Assembly: GCA_018674955.1 (NCBI GenBank)
Contig: JABGZB010000033.1
Coordinates: forward strand, 1 to 35,059
DNA: 35,059 nt
Reading direction: 5' to 3'
DNA from: Verrucomicrobiota bacterium
Lineage (GTDB): Bacteria; Verrucomicrobiota; Verrucomicrobiia; Limisphaerales; UBA1096
The notes beneath the pieces are model-generated. The model was given only the letters and a program-made list of their open reading frames with translations. It ran no database searches and was not told the origin of the DNA. This document shows, piece by piece, positions 1 through 10,273 of the stretch (position 1 is the first letter of the stretch; the number at the start of each line of letters is the position of its first letter). The translations under genes and the position numbers were made by a program.

Positions 1-210
1 GTTGAATCATTTCAAGTCCGCCAATTTTTAATTGCACAAAATACATTAGCTTCATTAGAAGAGGCACTATGTATTTATCCTATGGATAAGGCAATTTTAA
101 GGCTATATTCAAATAAGTTGGGTGAATTTTCGAATGATGCAGAAATACAAGATTATAGAAGTCGACGTTACAGAGTTTCTGCTGATTGGTATAAATCGAT
201 ATCTAGATAA
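1..210 (+). CDS. C-terminal fragment of a protein cut by the window edge; hypothetical, possibly TPR-like tail
   Basis: Frame 1 is open from base 1 to TAA at 208-210: VESFQVRQFLIAQNTLASLEEALCIYPMDKAILRLYSNKLGEFSND...YKSISR*. AT-rich compared with the rest of the window. Confidence 0.5.
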   Translation, partial: VESFQVRQFLIAQNTLASLEEALCIYPMDKAILRLYSNKLGEFSNDAEIQDYRSRRYRVSADWYKSISR

Positions 211-212
211 AA

Positions 213-572
213 TTGATTGAGGTTTCAAAAAATTCTATTTCGAGGGTGCTTGCAAGATTGGTCGACAGCGTATGGGTGTTTGATGATTCGAAATTTGGGA
301 TTTGGGAACAGCCGTTTGTGTTTGGTTCGGATTTGATTCTGGAGAAAATGGTTGCCGGGGTGGATGAAGAACTAGATTGTGTGAATATTTTGTTTTCCTC
401 TATACCGTTTCCTGGCTCTGAGCATTGGCTGAAATTTGTCCGGGAGGAAACAGAAGGGTTTGTCTATCGGTGGGAGGATGAAAAGCTACAGGGATGGCTG
501 AGTCCAGCACTGCGGAATTATTACCCTCAACCACCGCCAAAGATTTACCTGCAGCTTTTGCCGATTGGGTAG
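213..572 (+). CDS. Small hypothetical protein, resembles DUF6717-type proteins (VWVFDD...EPFVFGSD)
   Basis: 119 aa ORF with TTG start 3 nt after the preceding stop; motif VWVFDDSKFGIWEQPFVFGSDLILEKMV. Family assignment is from memory. Confidence 0.55.
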   Translation: MIEVSKNSISRVLARLVDSVWVFDDSKFGIWEQPFVFGSDLILEKMVAGVDEELDCVNILFSSIPFPGSEHWLKFVREETEGFVYRWEDEKLQGWLSPALRNYYPQPPPKIYLQLLPIG

Positions 573-591
573 GATTCGTTGGCCAAACGGC

Positions 592-1563
592 TTAGACAGC
601 TTTGAGTTTGGGGAGATCTTGAGAATCGACTAGGCCGACTGGTTCGCACTTAGAGTTCACGATAATCAAATCGTCGATGTTTTGCTCGTTGAAGATGTGG
701 ATGGCATCGGCGGCGAGGGCATCTTCACGCAGCGACACTGGTTTGCGTGTCATGACCTTGGCCAACGGCTGATCGAGTACAGCATCGCCTTTCGCCAAAT
801 GGCGGCGCAGGTCACCATCGGTAAAGACTCCTACCAATTTTCCTGAGTTGTTCACTGAGCTGATACTGCCGGACTTGGCTTTACCCATGACGAGCAGTGC
901 ATCGCGGACAGTCGCAGCCTGAGGGGCGACTGGGCTGCGTGAGCCGGTCCGCATGATGTCAGACACTTTAAGCAATAACGCACGGCCTATAGCACCGCTC
1001 GGGTGACGCTTGGCAAATTCCGATTTCTTGAAGCCGCGCGCATCGAGCACGGCCATGGCGAGCGCGTCGCCCATGACGAGCGAGGCGGTGGTGCTGGCGG
1101 TGGGCGCCATGTTGAACGGGCAGGCTTCCTTGGGCACCTTGACGTTGAGCACGACTTCCGCGTGTTGGCCAAGTGTGGAACGCGGCGCGCTGGTCACGGC
1201 AACGATCTGTACGGCGAATCGCCGGATGGCCGGTAGAAGGTTGATCAGTTCGTCGGTCTCGCCGGAGTAGCTCAGGGCAAGCAGGATGTCGCCGTCGTTG
1301 AGGATGCCGAGGTCGCCGTGCATGGCGTCGACGGTATCAAGCAGCACGGCAGGCGAGCCGGTGCTGGTGAAGGTCGCGGCGATCTTGCGGCCAATATTGC
1401 CGGATTTGCCGACGCCGAGGACGACGATCTTTCGTCGCTTGGCCAAGGCGGAGACGATCAGTTCCACAGCATGGTCGAATGACTTGGTCAGGTGCGAGCG
1501 CACTGCCTTCACGGCCGCCAGCTCGATGTCGAACACTTCGCGGGCTCGCTTGAGGTGGGACAT
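592..1563 (-). CDS. kdsD: KpsF/GutQ-family arabinose-5-phosphate isomerase (SIS + tandem CBS)
   Basis: 323 aa; SIS motifs VVLGVGKSGNIGRKIAATFTSTGSPAVLLDTVDAMHGDLGIL, then CBS domains (GVFTDGDLRRHL). Confidence 0.93.
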   Translation of the reverse strand: MSHLKRAREVFDIELAAVKAVRSHLTKSFDHAVELIVSALAKRRKIVVLGVGKSGNIGRKIAATFTSTGSPAVLLDTVDAMHGDLGILNDGDILLALSYSGETDELINLLPAIRRFAVQIVAVTSAPRSTLGQHAEVVLNVKVPKEACPFNMAPTASTTASLVMGDALAMAVLDARGFKKSEFAKRHPSGAIGRALLLKVSDIMRTGSRSPVAPQAATVRDALLVMGKAKSGSISSVNNSGKLVGVFTDGDLRRHLAKGDAVLDQPLAKVMTRKPVSLREDALAADAIHIFNEQNIDDLIIVNSKCEPVGLVDSQDLPKLKAV

Positions 1564-1569
1564 GCCGAG

Positions 1570-2631
<1,062 letters not shown>

Positions 2632-2637
2632 AACCGG

Positions 2638-3348
2638 TTATTTTTCGTCCCCGTTCTCGTCGGCTTCATCGTCCGGGTCATCGTCCGGGTCATCGTCCGG
2701 GTCATCGTCGGCCTCATTGGCCTCGTTGTCGAGGGGGAGTTCTTCCTGTGAATCGGCGGCGGGCGTGGTGGCGAGCTCGACGTGAATGCGCCGCAACTCG
2801 TCGGCGGCGGGGAGTTCGTCCAGCCCCTTCAGCCCGAAGTGCTCGAGGAAAAACTGCGTGGTGCCGTAGAGCCGTGGCCGGCCGGGGGCCTCGGCCTCGC
2901 CGCAAACTTCGATGAGTTCGCGCTCGACGAGCGTCTGCACGACGCCATCGACGGCGACGCCACGAATCTGCTCGATTTCCGCGCGGGTAATCGGCTGGCG
3001 GTAGGCGATGATGGCGAGAGTCTCCAGCGCGGGATGTGAGAGCTTGGGCGGACGCGGCTTGGCCCCGACGAGCACCTGCAGCCAAGGGGCGAAGTCCGGC
3101 TTGGTGACGAACTGCCAGTTGCCGCCGACGCAGGCCAAGCGGTAGCTGCGGTCGGCTATGTCGTGCTCGACGGCGAGCTCCTCGAGCGCCTTCTCGACAG
3201 CGCGCGCGGTGGCCTTGGCGAACTCCCCGGTTTGTGGCTCGTCGGGGAGTTTATCCGGCGTCTCGCGGAGCAGTGTACGCAGTTCACCGATGCTCATCGG
3301 CTTTTGGGCCGAGAAGACGATCGCCTCCAGTATTTGTTTCAGTTCCAC
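2638..3348 (-). CDS. scpB: Segregation and condensation protein ScpB
   Basis: 236 aa; winged-helix motifs LSHPALETLAIIAYRQPITRAEIEQIRGV, LYGTTQFFLEHFGLKGLDELP; adjacent to scpA; acidic repeat tail. Confidence 0.92.
   Translation of the reverse strand: MELKQILEAIVFSAQKPMSIGELRTLLRETPDKLPDEPQTGEFAKATARAVEKALEELAVEHDIADRSYRLACVGGNWQFVTKPDFAPWLQVLVGAKPRPPKLSHPALETLAIIAYRQPITRAEIEQIRGVAVDGVVQTLVERELIEVCGEAEAPGRPRLYGTTQFFLEHFGLKGLDELPAADELRRIHVELATTPAADSQEELPLDNEANEADDDPDDDPDDDPDDEADENGDEK
2667..2711 (-). repeat. 12-bp in-frame tandem repeat (catcgtccgggt, about 3.75 copies) in the 3' end of scpB
   Basis: Encodes DDDPDDDPDDDPDD in the ScpB tail. Confidence 0.9.
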
Positions 3349-3353
3349 TGTGG

Positions 3354-4130
3354 TCAGGTTGTCACTGTTTCCGGATGTTCCGGCTTGATCTGCTGCATCT
3401 CCACCGGGGCGACAACAATTTCTATCTCACCGAACGAGTCGTCTTGCGTGGCCATCAACTGCCTGAGCCGAACCAGCTCGAGCAGCGCGAGGAACGTAGC
3501 CACCACCTCGCCCCGGGTGCGCACCCCGTCGAACAACCCGCTGAACTTCAGCCGGCCCTCTTGGCCAAGCCGCTCGCGGATGGTCACGATTTTCTCGCTG
3601 ACACTCCAGGGATCCTCGACGATTTCGCCCTTGGCGCCCTCGCGCTCGGCGACCCGCCGGAGCAGCTCGTTCACTGCGCCGACGAGATCGAAAATACTGG
3701 CCTCGAGCCGGTTGCCCATCGGCAGCGGGTCGATCGGGATGCTCCCGGGCCGCCGTGTGTAAACCTTCTCCCGCTCGATTTCCAGCCTTTGCAGGTCGTC
3801 TGAGGCGTCCTTGAACCGCTTGAACTCCACCAGCCTGCGGATCAGGTCCCAGCGCGGATCTTCTGCGTCGTCGTCCTCGTCGTCCTCCACCTGCTCGTCT
3901 ACTGGCAACAGTTCGCGGCTCTTGATGTACATGAGCGTCGAGGCCATGACGATGAACTCGCCGGCCTGCTCAAGGTCGAGCCGCTTCATCATCTCCACGT
4001 ACTCGATGAACTGCGCGGCCAACCGGGCCATGTTCACCTCGTAAATATCTACCTCCTGTTTTTTCACGAGAAAAAGCAGTAAATCCATGGGGCCTTCGAA
4101 GACCTTGAACTGAATCTTGAAATCGGACAT
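3354..4130 (-). CDS. scpA: Segregation and condensation protein ScpA
   Basis: MSDFKIQFKVFEGPMDLLLFLVKKQEVDIYEV...; ORF track starts 15 nt upstream at 4145. Confidence 0.93.
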   Translation of the reverse strand: MSDFKIQFKVFEGPMDLLLFLVKKQEVDIYEVNMARLAAQFIEYVEMMKRLDLEQAGEFIVMASTLMYIKSRELLPVDEQVEDDEDDDAEDPRWDLIRRLVEFKRFKDASDDLQRLEIEREKVYTRRPGSIPIDPLPMGNRLEASIFDLVGAVNELLRRVAEREGAKGEIVEDPWSVSEKIVTIRERLGQEGRLKFSGLFDGVRTRGEVVATFLALLELVRLRQLMATQDDSFGEIEIVVAPVEMQQIKPEHPETVTT

Positions 4131-4251
4131 TCGCACCGGGGGCAACTGGCCTGCGCCGTCGGCAGACCTTAATTGAGGAACGAGTCCCTTGGCAATGACC
4201 GACTCGCTTGGCGGGCTTGCCCCAGCCGATTGGGGCGGCTAATTTGCGCGC

Positions 4252-5742
4252 ATGAGAACTTGGCTGATCCCGATCGCCGCCTTAGCCCTCGCCGCCGCCC
4301 CGGCCCCGCTTGGCCAAGCGCAGGAGCTGGAGGCGCCGGACGACGCGCCGCTTGGCCAGGCGGCCGCGGAAAAGAAAGTGTACGTCGTGCCGGTGCGCGA
4401 AGACATCATGCCACCGATCCTCTACGTCATCCGCCGAGGCGTGAAAGAGGCAATGGCCGCCGAGGCCGACTGCCTCATCCTCGACATGGAGACCAACGGC
4501 GGCCGGGTGGACATCACCGAAGAAATTTTTGACATCGTCGCCAAGTTTTCAGGGTTGACTGTCACTTACGTCAACAAGGACGCCTACTCCGCCGGGGCAT
4601 TCATCGCCGTGGCCACGCAGAAAATCTACATGGCGCCGCAGAGTGTCATCGGGGCCGCCGCGCCGATCATGATGAGTCCCACCGGCGGCGTGTCCGAAAT
4701 GCCCTCGACGATGGAGGTGAAAATGAACTCGGCCATCCGCGCCAAGATCCGCACTCAAGCTGAGAAAAACGGCTACGCCATCGATGTGGTTGAGGCGATG
4801 GTGGATAAGACCAAAAAACTCGAGCGCGATGGCAAAATTATCTGCGAAGAGGGCGACATTCTCACGCTGACCAACCTTGAGGCCGAGGCGAAGTACGGCG
4901 AGGCCAAGACGCAACTGCTCTCCTCCGGCACGGTCGAGAGCATCGACGCGCTCATCATCGAGCTGGGTTACGCCGGGGCGCAGCGGGTCGATGTTGCGCC
5001 GCTCGGCGTGGAGGAACTGGGCACATGGATCAACGCCATCAGCCCGATCCTGCTGCTCATCGGCATCATCGGCCTATACATCGAGTTCAAGACCGCCGGC
5101 TTCGGCGTGTTTGGCGCTGTCGGCATCGCGGCGCTGGTGCTGTACTTCTTCGGCGGCTACGTCTCCGGGATGGCCGGCATCGAGTGGGTCGGTATCTTCG
5201 TGGTGGGGGTGGCGCTGGTTGCTGTGGAGCTGTTTCTCCTGCCGGGCACAATTTTTATCGGCCTAATCGGCGTGGTTTGCATGTTCCTTGCGCTGGTGAT
5301 GGGCATGACCGATCTGTACCCCAACATGCCGTGGTTCCCGGCTGGCGAGGGCGAGGGCGGCGGTGGCGTTGTGCCGCAAGTCGAGGGCGTCGACTTCGTG
5401 ATGCCGGACTTTTCGCGGCCGATCAACGACCTGTTGATTGCCTTCGGCCTCTCGGTGCCTATCATCTGGGCGCTGTCCAAGTATCTTCCGCACACAGCCC
5501 TTTTCGCCGTGTTTACCTCCAACGCCGCCAGCGGGGTCGAGTCGGTCGCCGCCGTCGCCGCCGAGATCGAGTCGCGCCTTGGTCAAGCCGGCACAAGCAC
5601 CATGCCGCTGAACCCCGGCGGCAAGGCGATGTTCGGCGACGCCCTGTGTAACGTCGTCACCCAGGGCGAAATGATCGCCGCCGACACGCCGGTAAAAGTC
5701 ATAGGCCACCGAGGAAGCGATCTCCTCGTCATCGAGGCCTGA
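4252..5742 (+). CDS. NfeD-family membrane-bound ClpP-class serine protease
   Basis: 496 aa; signal peptide; ClpP-like DCLILDMETNGGRVD, DAYSAGAFIAVATQKIYMAP; C-terminal TM segments and NfeD OB-fold (VKVIGHRGSDLLVIEA). Confidence 0.88.
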   Translation: MRTWLIPIAALALAAAPAPLGQAQELEAPDDAPLGQAAAEKKVYVVPVREDIMPPILYVIRRGVKEAMAAEADCLILDMETNGGRVDITEEIFDIVAKFSGLTVTYVNKDAYSAGAFIAVATQKIYMAPQSVIGAAAPIMMSPTGGVSEMPSTMEVKMNSAIRAKIRTQAEKNGYAIDVVEAMVDKTKKLERDGKIICEEGDILTLTNLEAEAKYGEAKTQLLSSGTVESIDALIIELGYAGAQRVDVAPLGVEELGTWINAISPILLLIGIIGLYIEFKTAGFGVFGAVGIAALVLYFFGGYVSGMAGIEWVGIFVVGVALVAVELFLLPGTIFIGLIGVVCMFLALVMGMTDLYPNMPWFPAGEGEGGGGVVPQVEGVDFVMPDFSRPINDLLIAFGLSVPIIWALSKYLPHTALFAVFTSNAASGVESVAAVAAEIESRLGQAGTSTMPLNPGGKAMFGDALCNVVTQGEMIAADTPVKVIGHRGSDLLVIEA

Positions 5743-5749
5743 GCGCCGG

Positions 5750-6211
5750 ATGGGCGGGGCCAACACCATCTACTTCGCCTACGGGTCGAACATGTGCCCG
5801 GAGCAAATGGCCAGGCGCTGTCCCGGCGGCCAAGCCCTTGGCCAAGCGGAACTGCGCGACTGGCGTTTCCTCATCAACACCCGCACGTACGCCACGATCG
5901 AGGCCCGGCCCGGCGCTGCCACTCACGGCGTGCTCTGGTCGCTGACGCCGGAGCACATCACCGAGCTCGACCACTACGAGGCTGTCGCTGAGGGCATGTA
6001 CTTCAAAAAAAATATCATCGTCCAGCGGGCTGACAGGCCGGTGGAGGCGCTGGTGTACATCGACCCCGTTTGCGAGCTTGGCCAACCGAAGCCGGACTAC
6101 ATCCGGACGATCCTCGACGGCGCGGCCCACTTCGCCCTGCCACCGGAGTACATCGCCGGTTTGGCCCGGGACTGGGATGTGACGAACGCTACTTCCGGGC
6201 AGCAGGAGTGA
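5750..6211 (+). CDS. Gamma-glutamylcyclotransferase-family (AIG2-like) protein
   Basis: 153 aa; YFAYGSNMCPEQMARRCPG...HGVLWSLTPEHITELDHYEAV. Confidence 0.85.
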   Translation: MGGANTIYFAYGSNMCPEQMARRCPGGQALGQAELRDWRFLINTRTYATIEARPGAATHGVLWSLTPEHITELDHYEAVAEGMYFKKNIIVQRADRPVEALVYIDPVCELGQPKPDYIRTILDGAAHFALPPEYIAGLARDWDVTNATSGQQE

Positions 6212-9104
6212 TGGAGAGTTTCACACGTTTGCCCTTGCGCAACACTTCGATGCCCACGGGCTTTCCAATTTTCACTGCGTCTAGCGCGTAGGTGTAATCG
6301 TAAATGTTGGTGATATCCTTGCCGGCGAAATGGACAATGACGTCGCCCCCCTTTAGCCCTGCCTTATCGGCCGGGCCGCCGCCGCGCACGCCGGTGAGCA
6401 AAACCCCTTTCACGTCCTCCGAGGCGTAGTCGGGGATGGTCCCGAGGTACACGCGGATAGCATCGCGACTGCCGCCCTGGTCGGATTTCTCGACTTTCAA
6501 ATAGTCCGGACGGTCACCGGCCTCGGCGAGATCGCGCACTATGTTCGCGGCGAACTTTGTGATGCGCTCGAGCCCTTCAAAATTCAGCGTGTCGGTGTCG
6601 TCGCCTGGCCGATGGTACTCCTTGTGGCTGCCGGTGAACCAGGCGAGCACTGGGATGCCTTTCGGATAAAACGAGGTTGTGTCAGTTGGTAGATAGGGAT
6701 CCTGTTGCAGCGAGAGATCAAACCCGGCAAGGACATTCCGGCGCTCGATCAGTTTCTTCCAGGAACTCGACGAGCCGACGCCTTGCAGCGTGAGCTTGTT
6801 GTCTCGGAGCCGGCCGACCATGTCGAAGTTCAGGTAGGCAACGACGTTGCTGAGATTCACCGTCGGTTTGGCGGCGTAACGTGCCGAGCCAATCAGACCA
6901 AGCTCTTCGCCGGACCAAAAGCTGAAGATCACGCCGCGCTGAAACTCCTTCGGCCTGTCCTCCCTTCGCTTGGCTAGGCTAGACGCCATCTCGAGCAAAG
7001 TCGCTACGCCGGAAGCGTTATCGTCCGCGCCGTTGTGAACCATGCCTTCTTCGGCCTTGACGCCGAAGCCGCCGGTTTCTCCGCGACCAAGGTGATCGTA
7101 GTGCGCGCCGAGCATCACGTACTCGGTTGGCTTATTCGCCGTCGCTGGGCCAACCGGAGGCAACACCGCGACGAGGTTGCTGTCCTTTTGCCGGATACGC
7201 TTAAGCGAGGTTTTGATGCTCAGCACGATGCCTGGCAGCGACAGCTTATGCACCGCGTGCGGGTTTTCCTTGTCGAGCGACGATTGCAGTTGTTTAAGTG
7301 ACTTGCCGTAAAACTGTACGAGCGAGTTGCCAACTTCGCCGCTGATGGAGATAACCGGAATGCCCGCACCGGCCATGCTGCTGTCGAAACTCAGCTTGGC
7401 CAGCGCGCCGGGGTTTGGGGAGTTCGGGCCGGTGACTACAAGCAGTGCTTTGGCGCCATTGTTGCGGGCAATGAGTGCCTTGTAGCGAAGGCCGGCGTAG
7501 CGGTTGAGTTTCTGCCGCCGATCGACCGAAATGTCCTCCGGCACGTAGCGAAGAACCATTACGATTTTGTCTTTCACATCGAGGTCACCGTATGAGTTGT
7601 AGCCGACACCGAGTTCGCCCGGCTTGGTCAGCCCGTAGCCGGCAAAGACCACTTCGCCCTCGACCACGCCATTGGCCGAAAATGCAAGCGGCCGGAAATC
7701 CTTACCTAACTCGAAGGCTTGATCTTCGCCGATGTGGCCTCGGAGGATCATGCGGTTTTCCTGTTTCACCAGCTCGACACCGCCGGTGAACTCAAACGTG
7801 TGATCGAAGCTATCCTTACCAGAGCCAATTGGTTGCAGTCCGGATTTGGCCAAATGCTGCCGAATGTAGTCGGCTGCCTTGCGGATTCCTTCGCTGCCGG
7901 TACGGCGGCCCTCCAGATCGTCTGATGCGAGAAAGGTGACATGTTCTTTCAGGTCATCGATCGAGACGTCGGAGGACAGGGTGGCTTGGGCGGATTCGCG
8001 TTCCGGTGCTTGGCCAAGCGCGGCCAGTGAGCCCTGATGATTCCACTTGGCGAGAAAAAGTTGCGACTGCTTCTCCGGCGTGGCGTTTGACGTCCAGCAA
8101 AGTTGTGTACCGTCCGGCGAGAAAACCGGTAGGCCATCGAAGCCGGCGCGCTCGGTGATACGGATCGGTTTGTGTTGGCCAAGCGCATCGACGAGGTACA
8201 GTTCGAAGTTGGTAAAACCAAGCTTGTTGCTGGCGAAAATAATGTAGTCACCGGACGGATGAAAATATGGTGCCCACGACATTGAATCGAAGCTGGTTAT
8301 TTTGCGGATGTCTGAACCGTCGAGTTTCATCGTGTGGATTTCCGCCACCGTACCGGACTTGTTGAAGCGTCGCCAAACAATCCTCGAGCCGTCTGGCGAG
8401 AAAAACGGGCCTCCGTCGTAACCGGGTGTGCGGGTCAGTCGTGTCTGTCCTGAGCCGTCGGCGTTCATGATGTAAATTTCGCCAAAGTAAGAGAGGTCGA
8501 TCTCACGGAGTTTTTTCTCCTCGTCGGAGAGTTTGCCGGCATAGGCGCTGCGAGTGGAACTGAAAATAATCCTCGAGCCGTCCGGCGAGAAGCCGGCCTC
8601 GGCGTCGTAGCCCAGCGCGGTGGTGAGTTGGCGCAGGTCGGTGCCGTTCGGGTTGGCGGTGAAGATGTCCATCGTCTTGTCGTAGTCCCACGAGTAACGG
8701 CGCTGTTTGCCGGAGGCGCGAAAATCGAGTTCGGCCTTCTGCTTGGCCTTGGCTTGTGGGTCGTGATGCGTCGAGCCGAAGAGTACCCGCCCGCCGCTGG
8801 GGTGGAAAAATGCGCAGGTGGTCTTGCCGTGTCCAGGCGAGACACGCGCAGAGTCGCCGGTTTCGAAATCGAGCGTGTAAATCTGGTAGAATGGATTGCC
8901 AGCCTCCCGTTCGCTTTGAAAGATCAGCTTGGAGCCGTCGGTGCTAAAGTAGCCTTCGCCGCTGCGCCGACCCTCGAATGTGAGCTGCCGGACGCGGGAG
9001 AGAAACGCACCTTGACCTTCGGCTGCATGCGCGCCTGGCCAGGCGGCGGCGAACAGTGTGGCGATAAGCAGCGCACTTGGCTTGTTGAAAGAATGGCCTT
9101 TCAT
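6189..9104 (-). CDS. Exported WD40/PD40 (TolB-like) propeller + M28 peptidase + PDZ domain protein
   Basis: Repeated FSPDGS motifs; M28 motifs YVMLGAHYDHLGRG, NGADDNASGVATLLEMA, WSGEELGLIGSARY; C-terminal PDZ GVRGGGPADKAGLKGGDVIVHFAGKDI. Start taken at MKGHSFNKPSALLIATLF (ORF extends to 9143). Confidence 0.88.
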   Translation of the reverse strand: MKGHSFNKPSALLIATLFAAAWPGAHAAEGQGAFLSRVRQLTFEGRRSGEGYFSTDGSKLIFQSEREAGNPFYQIYTLDFETGDSARVSPGHGKTTCAFFHPSGGRVLFGSTHHDPQAKAKQKAELDFRASGKQRRYSWDYDKTMDIFTANPNGTDLRQLTTALGYDAEAGFSPDGSRIIFSSTRSAYAGKLSDEEKKLREIDLSYFGEIYIMNADGSGQTRLTRTPGYDGGPFFSPDGSRIVWRRFNKSGTVAEIHTMKLDGSDIRKITSFDSMSWAPYFHPSGDYIIFASNKLGFTNFELYLVDALGQHKPIRITERAGFDGLPVFSPDGTQLCWTSNATPEKQSQLFLAKWNHQGSLAALGQAPERESAQATLSSDVSIDDLKEHVTFLASDDLEGRRTGSEGIRKAADYIRQHLAKSGLQPIGSGKDSFDHTFEFTGGVELVKQENRMILRGHIGEDQAFELGKDFRPLAFSANGVVEGEVVFAGYGLTKPGELGVGYNSYGDLDVKDKIVMVLRYVPEDISVDRRQKLNRYAGLRYKALIARNNGAKALLVVTGPNSPNPGALAKLSFDSSMAGAGIPVISISGEVGNSLVQFYGKSLKQLQSSLDKENPHAVHKLSLPGIVLSIKTSLKRIRQKDSNLVAVLPPVGPATANKPTEYVMLGAHYDHLGRGETGGFGVKAEEGMVHNGADDNASGVATLLEMASSLAKRREDRPKEFQRGVIFSFWSGEELGLIGSARYAAKPTVNLSNVVAYLNFDMVGRLRDNKLTLQGVGSSSSWKKLIERRNVLAGFDLSLQQDPYLPTDTTSFYPKGIPVLAWFTGSHKEYHRPGDDTDTLNFEGLERITKFAANIVRDLAEAGDRPDYLKVEKSDQGGSRDAIRVYLGTIPDYASEDVKGVLLTGVRGGGPADKAGLKGGDVIVHFAGKDITNIYDYTYALDAVKIGKPVGIEVLRKGKRVKLSITPAARK

Positions 9105-9157
9105 TTCGCCGCCGGTTTTAGTTTCAACTGACTCAATTTTCAACTAAGAGATTGGCC

Positions 9158-10273
9158 GTGATCCGCATCGAGACTGTTGAAAACCGAACAGAGCTCCGCG
9201 AGTTTGTCCGGTTTCCGCTAAGTATTTATAGTGACGGATCGCCTTGGGTGCCTCCGGTTTGGCGCGATGAAATGATGCGACTCGATAGGGCGCACAGCCC
9301 TTTTTTTCAGCAATCGGACGCGGCGTTGTTCCTCGCACGGGACGATGCTGGCGAGCCGGTCGGGCGCATCGCGGCGATACGGTTCAACCGCCACCTCGAG
9401 ATGTACGGCGACGGCGTCGGCTTCTTCGGCTTCTTCGAGTGTGTTGATGACGAGTCGGTGGCCGGACGCCTGTTCGCGGTGGCGGCGGAGTGGCTGCGCG
9501 GACAGGGGCTCCAGCGCATGCGCGGCCCGGCGAGCTTTACCATCAACGAGGAAATCGGGTTGCTGATCGAGAATTTCGACGAGCCTCCGACGCTGCTCAC
9601 GACGTGGAACCCGCCGTACTATCGGCGGCTGGTTGAGTCGGCCGGCTTGGCCAAGGCGGAGGATCTGTTGGCGCGCGAGGTGGCGTTTGCCGACTTGGAC
9701 GTGCGCTACCTCGAGCGCCTGGCCAAGGCCGGCGCGCGGAACGGCCAAGTGACCATTCGCCCGGCGAACCTGGCGAAGCTCGAGGCGGAGGTGGAAATCC
9801 TCATGAAGATTTACGCGGAGGCGTGGAGCGAGAACTGGGGCGCGGTGCCGATCAGCCATGACGAGTTCCAGAAACTAGCCGGGGATCTCAAGCCGTTCCT
9901 GCTGCCGGAGTGCACGCTGATCGCCGAGTACGACGGTGAGCCGGTGGGCATTTGTGTGGCGGTGCCGGACATCAATGTGGCTGTCAAGGCGTGCGGCGGC
10001 CGGTTCGGGCCGCTTGGTCTGTTGCGTTTTATGCTGGCGCGCCGCCGCATCGACACCGTGCGCGGATTGGTGGCGGGAGTGCTGAAGGCGCACCGGAACA
10101 AAGGCATCGAGTCGGCATTTGGCTCGCAAATTGCCAAATCGCTGATGGGAAGTCGGTACAAGCGGATGGAGTTCTCGTGGATGCTGGAGTCGAACTTTCG
10201 AGTGCATCGCGTGCTGGAAAACTCCGGCGCGAAAGTGACCAAGCGCTGGCGTGTTTACGAGCGCGAGCTTTAG
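9158..10273 (+). CDS. GNAT-like N-acetyltransferase-family hypothetical protein
   Basis: About 371 aa; GDGVGFFGFFECVDD, SFTINEEIGLLIENFDEPP, TWNPPYYRRLVE. GTG 9158 preferred over TTG 9152 because of spacing to an AAGAGA purine stretch. Confidence 0.7.
   Translation: MIRIETVENRTELREFVRFPLSIYSDGSPWVPPVWRDEMMRLDRAHSPFFQQSDAALFLARDDAGEPVGRIAAIRFNRHLEMYGDGVGFFGFFECVDDESVAGRLFAVAAEWLRGQGLQRMRGPASFTINEEIGLLIENFDEPPTLLTTWNPPYYRRLVESAGLAKAEDLLAREVAFADLDVRYLERLAKAGARNGQVTIRPANLAKLEAEVEILMKIYAEAWSENWGAVPISHDEFQKLAGDLKPFLLPECTLIAEYDGEPVGICVAVPDINVAVKACGGRFGPLGLLRFMLARRRIDTVRGLVAGVLKAHRNKGIESAFGSQIAKSLMGSRYKRMEFSWMLESNFRVHRVLENSGAKVTKRWRVYEREL

Noticed and set aside
2667-2711. Short tandem repeat considered as a CRISPR array
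   Set aside because: Units are 12 bp with no spacers and lie in frame within scpB.
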